A DNA stretch of 64,000 nt, taken from NCBI GenBank assembly GCA_015066785.1, contig SVNT01000007.1, forward strand, positions 1 to 64,000. Direction: 5' to 3'. The notes under the pieces are model-generated. The model did no database searches. It saw only the letters and a program-made list of their open reading frames with translations, and was not told the origin of the DNA. Shown in pieces: positions 1 to 8,867 of this stretch. This DNA is from Ruminococcus sp. (GTDB lineage Bacteria; Bacillota; Clostridia; Oscillospirales; Ruminococcaceae). A program made the position numbers and the translations under genes. Position 1 is the first letter of the stretch. Each line of letters begins with the position of its first letter.

Positions 1-60
1 CTGAAAGATTACTAACTGAGTAAATTCCAATTTAGCGAGCAGTTACGATCTGTAAATATA

Positions 61-89
61 CCTCCCTCCGTCACCTTGACGAAGGGAGG
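61..89. terminator. Hairpin, probable terminator of the gene left of the window
   Basis: A 13-bp stem (61-73 with 77-89, one mismatch) encloses a 3-base loop and is followed by a T/A-rich stretch without a clean T run. Bases 1-15 read Leu-Lys-Asp-Tyr-stop in frame 1 and could be the end of an upstream gene, but this is too short to support. The hairpin separates whatever lies upstream from the flagellin promoter. Confidence 0.5.
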
Positions 90-121
90 TTATTTATATC
101 CTAAATCAGTCCAAAAGGTAA

Positions 122-142
122 AAGGGAAGATTATCTTTCCCT
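122..142. repeat. Inverted repeat just upstream of the flagellin -35 box
   Basis: AGGGAAGAT and ATCTTTCCCT face each other as an imperfect inverted repeat with one bulged T, ending two bases before the -35 hexamer. It may be an operator or a second weak hairpin; there is no T run after it. The role is inference from position only. Confidence 0.4.
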
Positions 143-143
143 A

Positions 144-172
144 TTGACAAAAATAAGTTACTGTATTATAAT
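144..172 (+). promoter_or_regulatory. Sigma-A type promoter of the flagellin gene
   Basis: TTGACA at 144-149 and TATAAT at 167-172 are separated by exactly 17 bases, a consensus vegetative promoter. Flagellin genes in motile Firmicutes are usually read by sigma-D (TAAA-15-GCCGATAT type), and no such sequence is seen here, so this gene appears to be expressed by the housekeeping polymerase. Confidence 0.85.
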
Positions 173-222
173 GTAAGTGTAGAAGTATCTGCAAATTCAG
201 ATGAAAGGAGTTGTGAAAAAAT

Positions 223-960
223 ATGACAGTAAACGCAATGGCTAATTTTTCTGTCAATTCTGCTTATGCATATGCGAATTACAGCAAAACTCTGCGCAAC
301 GGTGCATCGGGTTATAAAATCAACTCGGCTGCCGATAATGCCGCAGGACTTGCCGTGTCAAGCTCAATGGAAGCTCAGATTGCCACTTCATCTCAGCAGA
401 TAAAGAACAATCAGGATCTCCAGTCTATGTCTGCTGTCAAAGAAGGTGCTCTTTCCTCAGTAAGTGAACAGCTTTCAAGAATGAAAACACTTGCATCAAG
501 TGCGACAAGCTCATTCTACGGTGAAGAAGAACGCTCCGCTATCCAGATGGAAATCGACGCTATAAAGGACGATATTCAGGACATCTACGGCAGTGCGGAA
601 TTCAACGGAAAGAAGCTGTTTGAAGACGATGCTTTTGACAAGCTCGGTATTTCCGATTTCAGCGTAACAAGCGGTGACTACGATACCGACACAATTGAAA
701 GCGCAATCAATCAGGTATCTCTCGCAAGAGGAAAAGAAGGTGCCGAAACCAACTCCCTCCAGTCTACGATAGATTACCTCAGGAACTCAACCTACAACCT
801 CACTTCATCGGTAAGTAAGCTCACCGACGAGGATATGGCTGAAATGGCAAGAAAGCTCTCAAGAGACAAGACAATGTCAAGCATTCAGATGCTTATGCAG
901 GGCAACCAGCAGGGACTTATGAAGCAGATGCAGTACAGTTTCCTCAATATGCTCGCATAA
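223..960 (+). CDS. fliC: Flagellin-like protein (short, D0/D1 only)
   Basis: A 245-residue protein with both conserved flagellin ends. The N-terminal part (about 10-135) contains the ASGYKINSAADNAAG block matching the usual SGLRINSAKDDAAG, and the EFNGKKLF block matching FNGxKLL. The C-terminal helix (about 165-245) matches the D1/D0 return helices and ends FLNMLA where typical flagellins end VLSLL. There is almost no variable D2/D3 region, so this is a minimal flagellin. The ribosome site GAAAGGAG precedes ATG 223. No other flagellar gene occurs in the window, so it stands alone with its own promoter and terminator. It could build a filament or be a surface or secreted flagellin-like protein; the family call is firm, the motility role is inference. 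Confidence 0.88.
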   Translation: MTVNAMANFSVNSAYAYANYSKTLRNGASGYKINSAADNAAGLAVSSSMEAQIATSSQQIKNNQDLQSMSAVKEGALSSVSEQLSRMKTLASSATSSFYGEEERSAIQMEIDAIKDDIQDIYGSAEFNGKKLFEDDAFDKLGISDFSVTSGDYDTDTIESAINQVSLARGKEGAETNSLQSTIDYLRNSTYNLTSSVSKLTDEDMAEMARKLSRDKTMSSIQMLMQGNQQGLMKQMQYSFLNMLA

Positions 961-975
961 ATTCTTAAAAACATT

Positions 976-1018
976 ACAGCACGGGATTTATCTTTTCCGT
1001 GCTGTTTTTGTGTTTTTC
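976..1018 (+). terminator. Intrinsic terminator after flagellin
   Basis: Nine-bp stem ACAGCACGG / CCGTGCTGT (976-984 with 997-1005) followed by a T-rich tail (TTTTTGTGTTTTT). It closes the single-gene flagellin transcript. Confidence 0.9.
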
Positions 1019-1085
1019 TAAAGTTTGCCGTAAAATACGCCGATATATATTTTATCGATACTATACCAAAAAGGCGGATTGAATT

Positions 1086-1922
1086 ATGAAGGTTTTTGTT
1101 ACAGGTGCGGACGGACAGGTCGGAAAAGCTGTCGTTTCCCTGCTTGAAAAAAAGAATATTTCTGTCATGGGGATTGACCGTGACATTCTCGATATAACGG
1201 ACGAAAACGCCGTGAAGGAATTTTTCGGCGGTAAGGATTTCACCCACATCGTTCATTGTGCCGCATACACAGCGGTTGACAATGCAGAAAAGGAAAAGCT
1301 CTGCTGTCTTGCGACGAATACCGACGCCACAAGATACATCGCAGAGGTCTGCAAAAAAGCAGACGCCACCATGATATATCTTTCGACGGACTATGTTTTC
1401 GATGGAACGGCGGGTCGCCCCTATTACGAGCATGACTACTGCCGCCCCGTTAATTACTACGGTATGACAAAGCTCCTCGGCGACGGAGAAGTGCTTTCGT
1501 TACGCAAGAAATTCATCATACGCACAAGCCGTGTTTTCGGAGACGGGACAAACTTCGTCAGAACGATGCTCCGTCTTGCCGACGCAGGAAAACCGCTCCG
1601 TGTCGTATGCGACGAATTCGCCTCCCCGACATACGCTGTCGACCTCGCAAATATGATTTACGAGTGTATCTGCTCCGAAAAATACTACGGGATTTTTCAC
1701 TGCACAAACTCGGGCAGTTGTTCGTGGTACGAATTTGCACAGAAGATATTTGAACTGACGGGAAAAACCGTTGATATTTCCCCCGTCGAAAGCAAGGACT
1801 ACCCTACCCTTGCAAAGCGTCCGCCTGACAGCACCCTTTGCTGCAGGAAGATGCAGGAGTGCGGATATACCCCCATGCCATCATGGGAAGACGCACTTGA
1901 AAGATACCTCAAAACACTATAA
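1086..1922 (+). CDS. rfbD: dTDP-4-dehydrorhamnose reductase (RmlD family)
   Basis: A 278-residue short-chain dehydrogenase of the RmlD family, which reduces dTDP-4-keto-L-rhamnose to dTDP-L-rhamnose with NAD(P)H in the cytoplasm. The Rossmann glycine motif GADGQVGK lies at 7-14, the STDYVFDG segment at 100-107 and the catalytic Tyr-x3-Lys pair at Tyr125/Lys129; length is normal for the family. The start follows AAAGGCGGATTGAATT. The other dTDP-rhamnose genes (rmlA, rmlB, rmlC) are not in the window, so the gene is separated from its pathway. The next gene starts 12 bases after the stop and may be co-transcribed. Two glycosyltransferases resembling rhamnosyltransferases lie far away at 52.8-54.6 kb. 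Confidence 0.85.
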   Translation: MKVFVTGADGQVGKAVVSLLEKKNISVMGIDRDILDITDENAVKEFFGGKDFTHIVHCAAYTAVDNAEKEKLCCLATNTDATRYIAEVCKKADATMIYLSTDYVFDGTAGRPYYEHDYCRPVNYYGMTKLLGDGEVLSLRKKFIIRTSRVFGDGTNFVRTMLRLADAGKPLRVVCDEFASPTYAVDLANMIYECICSEKYYGIFHCTNSGSCSWYEFAQKIFELTGKTVDISPVESKDYPTLAKRPPDSTLCCRKMQECGYTPMPSWEDALERYLKTL

Positions 1923-1934
1923 TCGGAGAAAAAA

Positions 1935-3845
1935 ATGATAGTCAGCATTGAAAATGTAAACAAATATTACAACGGTAATCAGGTTCTGGAGAATGTTTCC
2001 CTCACCGTTGAAAACAACGACCGTATCGGAATTATCGGGCGTAACGGTTGCGGAAAGTCTACCCTTCTCCGCATACTCACAGGGCTTGAAGAACCCGACC
2101 GCACCGCAGAAGACGGAATAATCTCGGTGTCACGCAACACGACAATAGGCTTTTTACAGCAGAACAGCGGTCTTGACAACGACAACACCGTAATTGCTGA
2201 AATGAAAAGCGCTTTTTCAAAGCTTCTCGAAACGCAGGAGAAAATGTCTGCCCTCGAAAAGCAGATGTCGGAAAATCACAGCGATGAAATCGCCGCAGAA
2301 TACACACAGCTTTCCTCGTGGTTTGAAGCAAACGAAGGCTACCTCATAGATGTAAAAATCAGAACGGTACTCAACGGTATGGGGTTCGGGCAGGAAACCT
2401 ACGACAAGATTATCTCCACGCTCAGCGGAGGAGAAAAAACCCGTCTTGCACTGTCAAAACTGCTTCTCGAAAACCCCAATCTGCTTATACTCGACGAGCC
2501 GACAAACCATCTCGACTTTGAAACGGTAATGTGGCTTGAGGATTATCTCCGCTCGTACAAAGGGGCGTTGCTCATAGTATCGCACGACAGATACTTCCTC
2601 GACAAGCTCTGCACCTCAATTGCCGAGATTGAATTCGGAAAACTCACACGCTACAAGGGAAATTACAGCGCATTCGTCAAGCTGAAGGAAGCGGCGGTAA
2701 TCCGCCAGCAGAAAGAGTATGATATTCAGCAGGCAGAGATACGCAAATTACAGGACTATGTAGACAGAAATCTCGTCCGTGCAACGACATCATCAAGCGC
2801 AAAGAGTAAAAGAAATACTCTCGAAAGAATGGAAATCATCGAAAAGCCTCGTGAGGATACGAAGAAAATCAAGCTGAACTTTGAATACGATGTCGTTCCC
2901 CCGCTTGATGTACTGAATGTATCGAACATTGACCTCACCGTAGGTGACGGTGCGAAAACAATCGCTGAAAATGTTTCCTTCGCCGTAAGACGTGGCGAAC
3001 GAGTGGCTTTCGTCGGGGCGAACGGCGCAGGAAAATCAACGCTTCTGAAGGTTATACAGAATAAACTTCCGCACAGAAAGGGCTTTATCGAATGGGCGAA
3101 AAACACCAAAATCAGCTACTTCGACCAGGAGAACGCCCAGCTCGATATGAACACTACCGTCATTGACGAGCTGCACAAACGACACCGTTCCATGACCGAG
3201 CAGGAAATACGTTCCGCCCTCGGCCGTGTTCGCCTTACGGGCGAAAATGTCTTCAAAAAGGTGGGCGTTATCAGCGGTGGCGAAAGAGCAAAGCTATGTT
3301 TTGCTATAATGATTGAGGAACGTGGAAACATCCTCATCCTCGACGAGCCGACAAACCACCTCGACCTTGTGAGCAAGGAGGAACTCGAGGACGCACTCAA
3401 CGATTTCGACCAGACGATACTTTTTGTATCGCACGACAGATACCTCCTCAACAAGCTGGCGACGAGAATAATCGAAATCCGTGACGGCGGAATAGAGTGC
3501 TTTGACTGCGGTTTTGAAGGCTATCTCGATGTAATGCGTGCTCGCCGTGAAAGCGAAGAACGTGAAAAGGAACTCGAAAAGCAAAAGAAGGTTCAGGAAA
3601 AGGCGCAGAAGGTATACCGCACTAAAGAACAACGCAGTGCCGACGCCGCACGAAAGCTGAAAATCAAGGAAATCGAAAAGCAGATGGCTGACATTGAAGA
3701 AGAAATCTCCCTGCTGGAAAGTGAAATTTCCGACCCCGAAGTTGCAAAGGACTATGTTCTTCTTGACGAAAAATGCAAGACGCTTGAAGAGAAAAAAGCT
3801 ACTCTTTCAGACCTTGAGATAGAATGGCTTGAGCTTAATGAATAA
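1935..3845 (+). CDS. ABC-F family ATPase (YdiF/Uup-like)
   Basis: A 636-residue soluble protein with two tandem ABC domains and no membrane segment. Domain 1 has Walker A GRNGCGKST (about 36-44), signature LSGGEKTRLALSKL and Walker B LLILDEPTNHLD; domain 2 has GANGAGKST, ISGGERAKLC and ILILDEPTNHLD. A charged inter-domain linker (about 250-320) and a C-terminal coiled coil (about 535-636, rich in Lys and Glu) match YdiF/Uup-type ABC-F proteins. These bind the ribosomal E site and relieve stalled translation; some relatives give antibiotic resistance, but nothing here points to that. The gene sits 12 bases behind rfbD with start spacing GGAGAAAAAA-ATG, and is closed by a strong hairpin at 3846-3881. 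Confidence 0.9.
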   Translation: MIVSIENVNKYYNGNQVLENVSLTVENNDRIGIIGRNGCGKSTLLRILTGLEEPDRTAEDGIISVSRNTTIGFLQQNSGLDNDNTVIAEMKSAFSKLLETQEKMSALEKQMSENHSDEIAAEYTQLSSWFEANEGYLIDVKIRTVLNGMGFGQETYDKIISTLSGGEKTRLALSKLLLENPNLLILDEPTNHLDFETVMWLEDYLRSYKGALLIVSHDRYFLDKLCTSIAEIEFGKLTRYKGNYSAFVKLKEAAVIRQQKEYDIQQAEIRKLQDYVDRNLVRATTSSSAKSKRNTLERMEIIEKPREDTKKIKLNFEYDVVPPLDVLNVSNIDLTVGDGAKTIAENVSFAVRRGERVAFVGANGAGKSTLLKVIQNKLPHRKGFIEWAKNTKISYFDQENAQLDMNTTVIDELHKRHRSMTEQEIRSALGRVRLTGENVFKKVGVISGGERAKLCFAIMIEERGNILILDEPTNHLDLVSKEELEDALNDFDQTILFVSHDRYLLNKLATRIIEIRDGGIECFDCGFEGYLDVMRARRESEEREKELEKQKKVQEKAQKVYRTKEQRSADAARKLKIKEIEKQMADIEEEISLLESEISDPEVAKDYVLLDEKCKTLEEKKATLSDLEIEWLELNE

Positions 3846-3881
3846 AAAAACAGGTAAAGGCAATCGCCTTTACCTGTTTTT
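3846..3881. terminator. Bidirectional terminator between the ABC-F gene and the dynamin operon
   Basis: Eleven-bp perfect stem CAGGTAAAGGC / GCCTTTACCTG with loop AATC, flanked by an A run on the left and a T run on the right. It can stop transcription from both sides, fitting the convergent genes around it. Confidence 0.92.
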
Positions 3882-3887
3882 GTTTTA

Positions 3888-5657
3888 TCAGCACTCGATA
3901 TTTGTTTCCTTGAGGGAATAATAAGCGTTTTCGAGAACAGCCTTCGCCTTTTCGAGAACCTTGTTCATTCCGTCATAATCCGTACTGTTCAGCGCTTCCA
4001 TAGTCTGATTTATAGCCTCTCTGCCTATCTCAACCTGAGTATGATAGATACTGTCAAAACGCTCAAGAGCGCTTTCCTCAAGAAGAGTGTAAGCAGCGGC
4101 AAGGTCCTTGATTGTGCTGTTACGGATTTCGTCGTATTTTTCAAGTGTTACATCAATGATGTCTGTATGCTTTTTGGTTCTGAGAATGAGCTTGAACGAG
4201 GAAATTGTCGTCGACGGAAATGCCCCGCTTGTCTTTCCTGTTACATTCTTTACGGACTTCGCAACCTGATGGTTGACATCCTGCATAAACTCGTGAACAA
4301 TTCCGTTTTTGCCGCTTACCACGAGATTATCAATGCCAAGTTTCTTGGAGAGGTCACGGCTCATACGCTCAAGAATTTCGTCGGTGCGGTTCTGGTGAGC
4401 CTCGATACATTTTCTGTACGCCTCACCCACCTTATCCATAAGGTATGAGTGGAAGTGTGCCTCGACATCCTCTGCCTCGACTTCGTTACGGCAGGCGAGA
4501 ATATCCACACGGAGCTTTGTGAAGAATTCGTACATCCAACGCTCAGCCTCCTGCTTCATCTCGGCAATGCTGAGAGTGAGCTTCGGTCTGTTCGCCTCAA
4601 GTGCGGCGTTGAGCTGTGCGCTTTCCTTTTCGAAGCTTTCCATAATGTCAAGGAGCTTCTGTCTGTCGAGAGCGGACATATCCATAATCATATCGACACG
4701 GTTCATGGTGTCGGTCACCATAAGCTCCTGCATGGTAAGAACACGCTGTACACGCAGGAAGTCCTTCTGGGTGATGATTTCACGGCGAAGTGAACGCTCA
4801 AACTTGAAGAATTCTGTTTCGTAGTATTCCTGGAAACCCTTTATATCCGCACGGGGTGCGCCTGTTTTTCTTCTGAATTCGTCGATACCGCTTATTCCGT
4901 AAATCATTGCATTCGGAATAATCTGTCGGCAACATCCCTGCACTCTGTTGATTATCTTTTCGACATCTGTAAGACTTCCGAGAGCGTCAACCATATTCAC
5001 AAGTACATATACCCTGCTGAATTTCTGCGGCTGAACATGAGTCGCAAGGAACATCTGCTCGGATTCGGAGAACGGGAGCAATGCGCTTGCCACATAGATA
5101 ACAGCGTCAGCGTTCACAAGATACTCCTGTACCTGCTGGTCAAGGTCGCTTATATCGGAAAGTCCCGGGGTGTCAACAATGCGGATTTCCTTGAGGATTT
5201 CGGCATTATCCCGTATATCGACATAATCAATCTTGCTGGGGAGTTTATCCATCATTTCCTCAAGACTTTCACGGAGGAGGTTTTCTTTCTGAAGCTCAAC
5301 ACGCTGTCCGTTTTTGAGAACGGCAGTTATCGAAGACTCTTCCCCGTAGGAGATTGAGTTGATTGTGAATGTTTCGGGAGCCGCATTTACGGGTGCGAGC
5401 TGTTTGCCGAGAATTGCGTTGATTATAGTACTCTTTCCACGCTTGAAGTCACCGAGAATAACAAGCGAGAAGGGTTCATTCATTCGTTTTGTGACGGTTG
5501 AATCCCATTCTGTCATACGGGTGACAAATTCTTCGCCGAGTACATCGCAGAGCTGTTTTTCCTCTATAAGACTGCGGTAACAGCCCTGAACATAATCAAT
5601 GCTCTTCTGTGCGTTTTCAAGTTCTATCGAAGAACGGCTGGTAGCTTTTGTCGTCAT
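3888..5657 (-). CDS. Dynamin-like GTPase B (no membrane paddle)
   Basis: About 589 residues. GTPase motifs are intact: G1 GDFKRGKST (about 69-77), switch region Thr in AAPETFT, G3 DTPGLSD (about 162-168) and G4 NMVD (about 221-224). The rest is long alpha-helical stalk (about 270-589) without a hydrophobic hairpin, unlike its neighbour. It is the last gene of a three-gene minus-strand operon. Its ATG at 5657 overlaps the preceding stop (TAGTATG) and has GGGGG nine bases upstream; an ATG at 5666 is possible but abuts the ribosome site. Bacterial dynamins commonly work as unlike pairs that bind and reshape or fuse membranes; the pairing with the paddle-bearing protein 1 kb upstream suggests a hetero-complex. 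The cellular process is unknown. Confidence 0.85.
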   Translation of the reverse strand: MTTKATSRSSIELENAQKSIDYVQGCYRSLIEEKQLCDVLGEEFVTRMTEWDSTVTKRMNEPFSLVILGDFKRGKSTIINAILGKQLAPVNAAPETFTINSISYGEESSITAVLKNGQRVELQKENLLRESLEEMMDKLPSKIDYVDIRDNAEILKEIRIVDTPGLSDISDLDQQVQEYLVNADAVIYVASALLPFSESEQMFLATHVQPQKFSRVYVLVNMVDALGSLTDVEKIINRVQGCCRQIIPNAMIYGISGIDEFRRKTGAPRADIKGFQEYYETEFFKFERSLRREIITQKDFLRVQRVLTMQELMVTDTMNRVDMIMDMSALDRQKLLDIMESFEKESAQLNAALEANRPKLTLSIAEMKQEAERWMYEFFTKLRVDILACRNEVEAEDVEAHFHSYLMDKVGEAYRKCIEAHQNRTDEILERMSRDLSKKLGIDNLVVSGKNGIVHEFMQDVNHQVAKSVKNVTGKTSGAFPSTTISSFKLILRTKKHTDIIDVTLEKYDEIRNSTIKDLAAAYTLLEESALERFDSIYHTQVEIGREAINQTMEALNSTDYDGMNKVLEKAKAVLENAYYSLKETNIEC

Positions 5658-5658
5658 A

Positions 5659-6639
5659 CTAATCATCCCCCTTTGCTGTTCCGAGGATGATGTCGCATCT
5701 CAGATCCGCCATCTGCTTTGAAACGGTATGAGGTGCTGTGATATCCGCACGGCAATTATAGAATATCTCGCAGTTGAAGAATTCCATAGCGCAGAGAATT
5801 CTTCTTGCGGACATTCCGTATTTTTCGTCAATCATGATAGAACGTGCCGCTGTACGACGGAGAAGCTTTGAGTACTCTGTAATATCGGCAAGGTCGAGAG
5901 TTTCCTCGACTTCATAGGGCTGAATGTAGTTACAGAGGTTCTTTTCCATAACCGACTTGAAAACCTCGGGGAACTTCTCGGGGTGGTCAAGGCATATAAG
6001 CGCCGCACGGTCTGTTGTGGTATTCGCACCTACGGGCCACTCGTTCATAAGATACTTCACCTGCGCCGAAATGCCTTCAATTCGCATGAAGTTCTTGCGG
6101 CGTTCGTCGGTATCTTCCGAAAGTCCCACATATGGTGCTGTAAACATATAAATGCAGTGACCGTTCTGCGTTCTTGATATTTCGGTTGCAAGAACGAACA
6201 TCATTTCATCTCTTGTGCAGGACGAAATGAACGACGGTGTGAGGACAATGCACGGGTCAATATCCTCCGAGCAGATGGAGTAACATCTGCATGTCTTATC
6301 CTTTGTGTTTATAACAATTGACGGTAATCTTGTTTTAAGGCGTTCGGCGCAGATTGTTGCCATATCATAAATTTCTGCGTTATTCCATGCGTCAACCGCA
6401 ACTGCGCTTGAAATCGTAGTTTTCATAATGGTCGGCATATCTCTTGTCGTTATCGACTTGTAGACTTTATTCCAGCCTGAAACGCCATTTATACTCTGCC
6501 TGATTGATGAATCCGATTCATACACATAGTTGTAATCGTCATCCATTATCTTCGATGTGAGCGAGTGAAGAATGAGGTATGACTGAAAACTCGTGTCAAT
6601 CTTCAGCAGAGGATTCCCCTGTTCAATAGTTGAACTCAT
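5659..6639 (-). CDS. M48-like fold protein with degenerate zinc motif, between two dynamins
   Basis: A 326-residue protein of no assigned function. Residues about 88-165 resemble the M48 (HtpX/Ste24-like) metallopeptidase core: a segment like PSIVINTKD, then IVLTPSFISSCTRDEMMFVL, then ATEISRTQNGH where active relatives have GHECGHIKSGH. The first zinc His is Thr152 and the second is Arg156; Glu153 and the distal His161 remain. It is therefore probably catalytically dead, acting as a binding or scaffold protein. No clear membrane span or signal peptide is seen. ATG 6639 is chosen because the earlier in-frame ATG lies inside the GGAGGAGG ribosome site. The stop lies one base from the next start, so translation is likely coupled to dynamin B. 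The M48 relationship is my reading of the motif and needs a profile search. Confidence 0.6.
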   Translation of the reverse strand: MSSTIEQGNPLLKIDTSFQSYLILHSLTSKIMDDDYNYVYESDSSIRQSINGVSGWNKVYKSITTRDMPTIMKTTISSAVAVDAWNNAEIYDMATICAERLKTRLPSIVINTKDKTCRCYSICSEDIDPCIVLTPSFISSCTRDEMMFVLATEISRTQNGHCIYMFTAPYVGLSEDTDERRKNFMRIEGISAQVKYLMNEWPVGANTTTDRAALICLDHPEKFPEVFKSVMEKNLCNYIQPYEVEETLDLADITEYSKLLRRTAARSIMIDEKYGMSARRILCAMEFFNCEIFYNCRADITAPHTVSKQMADLRCDIILGTAKGDD

Positions 6640-6674
6640 AGAGCCAACCTCCTCCATTTAAAATTAAGTCGAAT

Positions 6675-8735
6675 TTACTCTGCTGTCTGAAGCTCAGACT
6701 CTTCGCTGTTTGCTGTAATCTCCTGATACAAGCCGTATGCTTCACCAAGAAGTCCGCCGACATATTCGGCAACGCTCTTGAGCCATTCACTTTCTGAGTC
6801 TGAAAGCATCTTCTGTTCTGACTTAAGTTCATTGAGGTGGTCGAGTGTTTTCTGTGTATCCTCAAGGATAACTTCAGTTTCTTCTTCGAGCTTTGTCTTG
6901 AGGCTTTCGAATGAGTTGAATACCTGCTGACGAACTGTTTCGGAGAAGTCGCTGTTGATTTTCATTTCACGGAACTGCTTCTTGACGGTGTTCTTGAAGT
7001 CCTGCTTGAACTTGTCAATACGCTCCTGAACGAGAAGCTTATCAACCGAGAACTTGCCCGAGAATGTTCCTGCGATACCTGCAATTGCAACGATACAAAT
7101 CATAGGTCCGAGTGTTACGATACCGAGTGTGCTGACAAGGAGGTATGCCGCAAATCCTGTTGCAAGTGAGCCTGCAAGACCTGTGATACCGCCGAGGAGC
7201 GCACCCTTGATACCTGCTTCACGGAAGCCGATGAACGCACCGCCTGTTCCGATACTTACAACTCCTCCAAGGGCAGAACCTACAACGTGGTCTACACGGC
7301 GGTCAGTAACGGAGAACATCTCCTGGATACGGGCAACCGATGCGAAGAATTCTTCTTCGAAGGACTGGAGTCTTTCGGTTTCGTCGCAGAGTGCGATGTT
7401 AACCTCGTTCTGAATCTGTTCGCAGATAATCTGTGCTTTATTTTCAATGCTCTCCTTGATTTTTTCGGTGAGCTTTGTTGTAACGATTTTCAGCTTGTCA
7501 CGCTTGAGGTCTTCCGATGTCATCGGGAATTCGTCGATAACGTTCATAGCTGTTTCTTCAATCTGTACCCAGTAATCGTCAAGAATAGGCTGCAAGTCAC
7601 CGAATGACTTGTTTGCAGCGTCGTTGATTCTTACGAACTCAGCACGCTTCTTTGTACGGATTTCTTCAATCTCGTCAACAGCAGCCTGGTACTTTTCAAG
7701 GAACTCGTCTGTTTCCATGAGGAGTGCGTTTTCACGGAGAACGATTGAGTTTACAAGTTCAGAACCTGCGCTGATAATCTTGTTAGCGAGAATCTGAAGA
7801 GTAATAGCACCTCTGTCCTTTGTAAGCAGGGATTCGAGAGTTGCCTCGAATGTCGGGAAATTACTTTCTTCGAGAAGTTCAGCGTCGTTAGCCTGCTTTG
7901 CAAGGAGAGCCTTCTTCGCATAAACGCCGATAACCTTGGGCATACCAATCTTACGCTCGTAAACGGCAAATTCCTTTGAATCTTCGCCCATTACACGCTT
8001 TGCCTTTTCCATAACATACTGTGCTATACGCTTTCTTACTGTTTCGACGATACGCATTTCATCTTCCTTTGCGAAAGTACCGAAGCAGTTTACAGCAAAG
8101 ATAATTCTTCCGAGGTCGCTTGTGAGCATCTTGTTTTCGAGGAATTCCTTTTCAAACTGTGAGAAGGGTGAATTCGCACTGATAACAAATACAGCGGCAT
8201 CGATTTCGGGAAGGATGGAGAGCGTGACATTTGTCATCTGCTCGTCATCGTTAAGTCCCGGAGTGTCGATGATATCTACATTGTTCTTACAGAAAGCCGT
8301 ATCGTAATGAACAGTTGCTTCCTTTACGGTTTCAGCCTTTCTTTCCGATTCGTATGAGAGCTTTGTAACATAGTTTTCGAGTTGGTCAATGTCTACCTGC
8401 TCTGTGTCACCGTTCTTGTATTCGATGGTAACATAGGGGTTTTCGCTGTATGTAACTCTGTTGAGTGTAGCTGTAGCAGGGAGTACATCGGCAGGAAGAA
8501 CCTCCTGTCCGAGAAGAGCGTTGATGAGGGTTGATTTTCCTCTCTTGAACTCGCCGACAATGGCAACCTCAAAATGCTCCGACGCAATCTTATCAACAGT
8601 TGTCTTGATGGACGCAGATGTGTTTACAAGACCGAGGGAGTCGCAATATTCCATAAGAAGATTAAGGCGACCCTTGAGAGCCTCAACTGTGTCTTTGAAT
8701 GCAGAATAACTACCGTAATTAAAAGTCTGATTCAT
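6675..8735 (-). CDS. Dynamin-like GTPase A with hydrophobic membrane hairpin
   Basis: A 686-residue bacterial dynamin. G1 GEFKRGKST is at 61-69, G2 Thr in PATAT at about 87-90, G3 DTPGLND at 157-163; G4 is weak (VNCFG, 215-219). Helical stalk follows, then a glycine-rich hydrophobic stretch at about 484-558 forming two or three membrane-inserting helices (paddle or transmembrane hairpin), then a C-terminal helical return rich in Glu. This architecture fits the BDLP/DynA type that tubulates or fuses membranes in a GTP-dependent way. ATG 8735 has AGGAGG six to seven bases upstream, and a consensus-like promoter lies 64 bases further. First gene of the operon with the pseudo-M48 protein and dynamin B. 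Confidence 0.88.
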   Translation of the reverse strand: MNQTFNYGSYSAFKDTVEALKGRLNLLMEYCDSLGLVNTSASIKTTVDKIASEHFEVAIVGEFKRGKSTLINALLGQEVLPADVLPATATLNRVTYSENPYVTIEYKNGDTEQVDIDQLENYVTKLSYESERKAETVKEATVHYDTAFCKNNVDIIDTPGLNDDEQMTNVTLSILPEIDAAVFVISANSPFSQFEKEFLENKMLTSDLGRIIFAVNCFGTFAKEDEMRIVETVRKRIAQYVMEKAKRVMGEDSKEFAVYERKIGMPKVIGVYAKKALLAKQANDAELLEESNFPTFEATLESLLTKDRGAITLQILANKIISAGSELVNSIVLRENALLMETDEFLEKYQAAVDEIEEIRTKKRAEFVRINDAANKSFGDLQPILDDYWVQIEETAMNVIDEFPMTSEDLKRDKLKIVTTKLTEKIKESIENKAQIICEQIQNEVNIALCDETERLQSFEEEFFASVARIQEMFSVTDRRVDHVVGSALGGVVSIGTGGAFIGFREAGIKGALLGGITGLAGSLATGFAAYLLVSTLGIVTLGPMICIVAIAGIAGTFSGKFSVDKLLVQERIDKFKQDFKNTVKKQFREMKINSDFSETVRQQVFNSFESLKTKLEEETEVILEDTQKTLDHLNELKSEQKMLSDSESEWLKSVAEYVGGLLGEAYGLYQEITANSEESELQTAE

Positions 8736-8798
8736 AGTTAGCCTCCTGAACTTTTTATTTTACCGCCAAGCGAAATAATGTACAATTACACATATTAT

Positions 8799-8827
8799 AT
8801 AGTAACATAGCAAAGCATTTTTGTCAA
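8799..8827 (-). promoter_or_regulatory. Promoter of the dynamin operon
   Basis: Read on the minus strand: TTGACA at 8827-8822, 17-base spacer, TACTAT at 8804-8799, with an adjoining TATAAT-like run. It drives the three-gene dynamin cluster and lies directly after the stop of the CBM2-like gene, which is on the same strand. Confidence 0.75.
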
Positions 8828-8867
8828 GAATTCTGAATAGTTTCGACATAAATCTGTAACTTTTATA

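Noticed and set aside
1935..3845. Antibiotic-resistance ABC-F gene
   Set aside because: The layout fits housekeeping YdiF/Uup-type factors, and there is no resistance leader or mobile context.
7054..7413. Long plus-strand frames opposite the dynamin genes
   Set aside because: These are antisense readings of a strongly biased coding strand; the minus-strand proteins have full GTPase motifs and ribosome sites.
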